Assembly (NCBI GenBank): GCA_022828105.1
Contig: JAJEJC010000008.1
Location: 372,001 to 436,000 of the forward strand
Origin: Dehalococcoidia bacterium
GTDB taxonomy: Bacteria; Chloroflexota; Dehalococcoidia; Bin125
Direction: 5' to 3'
DNA length: 64,000 nt
Positions within the stretch are counted from its first letter, which is position 1; each line of letters starts with the position of its first letter. A program made the translations under genes and the position numbers. Below the pieces are notes generated by a model. The model did no database searches and was not told where the DNA came from. It was given only the letters and a program-made list of their open reading frames with translations. Positions 61,942-64,000 of the stretch are shown here, piece by piece.

Positions 61942-62268
61942 CTAGGCGAGTACTTCGTCGAGCCGCTTCGCGAGGTCGCTCTTGGGGCGGAAGCCGACGA
62001 TCTGGCCGGCCACTTCGCCGCCCTTGAAGACGAGCAACGTCGGGATGCTGCGAATGCCAAACTCGGTGGCAATGCCCGGATTCTCGTCGGTGTTCAACTT
62101 GTAGAACGCGACACGCCCGTCGTATTCCTCCGAGAGCTCGTCCACGATCGGCGCGACCATGCGGCAGGGACCGCACCACGGCGCCCAGAAATCGACCAGC
62201 ACCGGCAGGTCGTTGTCCTTCACGTCGGCCTGGAAGCTTGCGTCCGTCACTTCCTGGGGCTTTGCCAT
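61942..62268 (-). CDS. trxA: thioredoxin
   Basis: 108 aa with the active site W31-C-G-P-C35 in VLVDFWAPWCGPCRMVAPIV, the cis-Pro loop GIRSIPTLLVFKGGE and the usual C-terminal helix. It reduces protein disulfides in the cytoplasm with thioredoxin reductase, and could reduce the Bcp peroxiredoxin encoded at 38252. GGAGG precedes the ATG by 6 nt, and a TTGACA box lies further upstream. Confidence 0.96.
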   Translation of the reverse strand: MAKPQEVTDASFQADVKDNDLPVLVDFWAPWCGPCRMVAPIVDELSEEYDGRVAFYKLNTDENPGIATEFGIRSIPTLLVFKGGEVAGQIVGFRPKSDLAKRLDEVLA

Positions 62269-62285
62269 CTGAATCCTCCAAGCAG

Positions 62286-62315
62286 TCTGTAATCAAACGG
62301 TCTCTGACCTGTCAA
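62286..62315 (-). promoter_or_regulatory. trxA promoter
   Basis: On the minus strand a perfect -35 TTGACA (62310-62315) is followed after 18 nt by TACAGA (62286-62291), a weak -10. It lies 18 nt before the ATG at 62268, with GGAGG in between. Confidence 0.5.
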
Positions 62316-62349
62316 ATGTACCGTATCCGCGCGCCGATTCGAGCGATGA

Positions 62350-63447
62350 TCAGCGCCGCTCGTAGCGCCAAGTGTCGCTCACCTGACCATCGGATCGCTG
62401 CGGTTCGGACATCTCCGAGTCATCTTCCACCGGCGCGGTCCCAGCGACCGCATCGCGGATCGCTTGCACGACGCCCGACTGCACCACGCTGCGCGCCGAT
62501 CGGATGCCGCTGGTCACCGCCTCGGCATTGGCCCGACCGTGGCCGACCAGCACCGCACCGTCGATCCCGAACAACGGCGCCGAGCCGACTTTCGCGTAGT
62601 CCCAGTGCGAACGCAGGCTGCGGAACGCGCCACGCATCAACCAGGCCCCCGCCATGTGCAGCGGATTCGCCTCGATGCTCCGGCGCAGCTCGCCAAACAG
62701 CTGCTCGGCGACGCCTTCCGTCAACTTGACCGCCACGTTGCCGGTGAACCCGTCCGAGACAATCACGTCGGCCGCGCCGCCGACCATTCGGTTTGCCTCG
62801 ACGTTGCCGACGAAATTCTGCTCCTGGCGCGCCAGGAGCTGGTACGCCTCCTGGTGCAGATTCGTACCCTTCAGCTCCTCTTCGCCCACATTGAGCAGCC
62901 CCACGCTGGGATTGCGATGCCGCAGCACGCGCTCGACGTAGGCGCGTCCCATCGTCGCGAACTGCCCGAGATGCTGCGGCCGCGCCTCGACATTGGCGCC
63001 CACGTCCAGCAGCAGCGAGGTCGTGCCGCGGCCGTTGCGGAACAGCGCGCCCAGCGCCGGGCGGGCGACGCCCGGTATGCGGCCCAGAGTAAACAGCGAA
63101 CCGGCCATCACCGCGCCCGTGTTGCCGAACGAGAGAAATGCGTCCGCTTCACCGTCGGCGAGCAGGCACAGGCCAACCATGATCGAGGAGTCTCGCATTC
63201 GCCGCACCGCTGTCGGCGGCGCGTCCATACTGATCGCTTCAGAGGCCTCCTGGATGCGGAGATTACGCTGCGCCGCCGGCATCAGACTGCGAATCTCGCG
63301 TCCCCGCCCCACCAGGATGATGTCCACGTCAAGCTCCCGCGCCGCGCTCATCGCGCCCTTGACGATCGCCGCCGGCGCGTGATCGCCGCCCATCGCATCC
63401 ACGGCCACCGTGATCGGACGCTGCCCCTGGTCACTCCTCCGCTGCAT
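62350..63447 (-). CDS. plsX: phosphate acyltransferase PlsX
   Basis: 365 aa from the ATG at 63447, with GGGGG 4 nt upstream; 32 further in-frame residues upstream are not conserved. ITVAVDAMGGDHAPAAIVKG is the family signature; RDSSIMVGLCLLADGEADAFLSFGNTGA, LLLDVGANVEARP and VIVSDGFTGNVAVKLTEGVAE follow. PlsX converts acyl-ACP to acyl-phosphate, the donor for PlsY in phospholipid synthesis. The usual neighbours rpmF and fabD/fabH are not adjacent. Confidence 0.95.
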   Translation of the reverse strand: MQRRSDQGQRPITVAVDAMGGDHAPAAIVKGAMSAARELDVDIILVGRGREIRSLMPAAQRNLRIQEASEAISMDAPPTAVRRMRDSSIMVGLCLLADGEADAFLSFGNTGAVMAGSLFTLGRIPGVARPALGALFRNGRGTTSLLLDVGANVEARPQHLGQFATMGRAYVERVLRHRNPSVGLLNVGEEELKGTNLHQEAYQLLARQEQNFVGNVEANRMVGGAADVIVSDGFTGNVAVKLTEGVAEQLFGELRRSIEANPLHMAGAWLMRGAFRSLRSHWDYAKVGSAPLFGIDGAVLVGHGRANAEAVTSGIRSARSVVQSGVVQAIRDAVAGTAPVEDDSEMSEPQRSDGQVSDTWRYERR

Positions 63448-63508
63448 AGTGCCCCCAGTCGACTGGTCGTGTCCGCCAGGCCGTCCTAAAACTGCCCGAT
63501 CTGGTCTG

Positions 63509-64000
63509 CTAGCGAACGCCCTCCTCAGCGTCCTCTGTGTCATTGCATCGGAATCCTTCGATCAACGGTAATGCAACCGTCTCCGGCTCCTCCGGATCGA
63601 GCACGTGCAGCACAAACTCTCGTCCGCTGTCATTGCAATACCACGCGTAGGAACGGACCATCATCACTCCAGTGCCAAACGGCGTCTCGGTCTCCCCGCT
63701 GCGCGCCGGACGACCATCGATCGATCCCGCATCGACGAATCCGCTCACGTTCTCAATCCCTAGGGAATCTCGAAGCGACTGTGTGATTGCGGTGTCTCCG
63801 TCGTAGAATGCTTCGCCCAGCGTCTGCCAGGTGAGTACGGCCTTGAGCGCCGTCGTCGACTGGAGCACGAAAATGCCGGCCTGATCGCTTGGCGGGTTGT
63901 CCGTCGGCTGGCCGAACTCCTGCGCAAAGTCGCCCGTGTCGTAGTCAAGCACAAAGTCGAAGCGCTCGTAACGCCCCGGACGGGCTGCAATCTCCAGCGG
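63509..64000 (-). CDS. hypothetical protein, C-terminal part (start outside window)
   Basis: The frame is open to the last base, so 163 residues of the C-terminus are visible. They include TTALKAVLTWQTLGEAFYDG, SGFVDAGSIDGRPARSGE, a single CNDSG and an FRCNDTED near the end. No known domain is recognised; Cys pairs suggest an exported protein. It stops 61 bp before the plsX start on the same strand. Confidence 0.65.
   Translation of the reverse strand, partial: PLEIAARPGRYERFDFVLDYDTGDFAQEFGQPTDNPPSDQAGIFVLQSTTALKAVLTWQTLGEAFYDGDTAITQSLRDSLGIENVSGFVDAGSIDGRPARSGETETPFGTGVMMVRSYAWYCNDSGREFVLHVLDPEEPETVALPLIEGFRCNDTEDAEEGVR

Overview
The window is one contiguous, very GC-rich stretch (I estimate about two thirds G+C by eye) with dense, mostly + strand genes, many 4-bp or 1-bp stop/start overlaps and short intergenic gaps. 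The mix of genes points to a Chloroflexota bacterium. It has coenzyme F420 genes (cofE, npdG) with two LLM-type flavin/F420 oxidoreductases. It has hopanoid synthesis genes (shc, hpnC, hpnD, hpnE, hpnH, hpnG, hpnA). It also has a CaiB/BaiF CoA-transferase, crotonases, an acyl-CoA dehydrogenase, type B carboxylesterases, EstB-like serine hydrolases, a Uma2 nuclease, an FG-GAP/UnbV lipoprotein and a D-aminoacylase-type amidohydrolase. This catabolic, paralogue-rich content resembles SAR202/Dehalococcoidia-type lineages, but the class assignment is inference. No rRNA, tRNA, CRISPR array, insertion sequence or phage gene was found.

Layout. 1-11434: the 3' end of a ClpC ATPase, then catabolic and hydrolytic genes: crotonase, DinB protein, LLM oxidoreductase, FG-GAP/UnbV lipoprotein, CaiB CoA-transferase, carboxylesterase, DM13 membrane protein, EstB-like hydrolase and cyclase. 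11583-14362: macrodomain protein, small unknown, PduO-type cobalamin adenosyltransferase and a TolB-like propeller. 14370-22479: a hopanoid operon (Fur-family regulator, polyprenyl synthase, squalene-hopene cyclase, GNAT/zinc-ribbon protein, dodecin, HpnC, HpnD, HpnE, RidA). 22448-24764: a GGQ release-factor-like protein and an NCS2-type permease fused to an anti-sigma-like ATPase domain. 24831-27723: alpha/beta hydrolase, membrane-anchored unknown, cofE and npdG. 27818-31034: a nitrate/sulfonate/taurine-type ABC importer with a small unknown gene between permease and binding protein. 31072-36195: poly-ferredoxin, PPC-domain lipoprotein, cupin, GltD-like flavoprotein and SirB1-like protein. 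36485-42570: YjbQ, MidA, Bcp peroxiredoxin, M20 peptidase, IscU-like scaffold, a truncated CoxM-like protein, MocA and HpnH. 42696-48876: MgtE, a VOC/crotonase pair on the minus strand, HpnG, HpnA, SDR and DinB. 48885-64000: acyl-CoA dehydrogenase, geranylgeranyl-reductase-like flavoprotein, Uma2, endonuclease III, a second carboxylesterase, SMP-30 protein, D-aminoacylase family, SPL-type radical SAM, EstB-like hydrolase, LLM protein, thioredoxin, PlsX and a cut-off unknown.

How the parts fit. The polyprenyl synthase supplies C15 units. HpnC/HpnD/HpnE make squalene, Shc cyclises it, HpnH adds adenosine and HpnG removes adenine, giving extended hopanoids. NpdG reduces F420 with NADPH, CofE adds glutamates to F420-0, and the LLM proteins are likely users. 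IscU-like, truncated CoxM-like and MocA lie in a row, which suggests a link to molybdenum-hydroxylase maturation.

Other signals. Two families of GC-rich palindromes are scattered between genes, and paired base changes keep their stems. Several genes have a TANNNT box 6-9 nt before an ATG and no Shine-Dalgarno sequence, which fits leaderless mRNAs. Two promoters share an SOS-box-like GAACATAYGTAC site.
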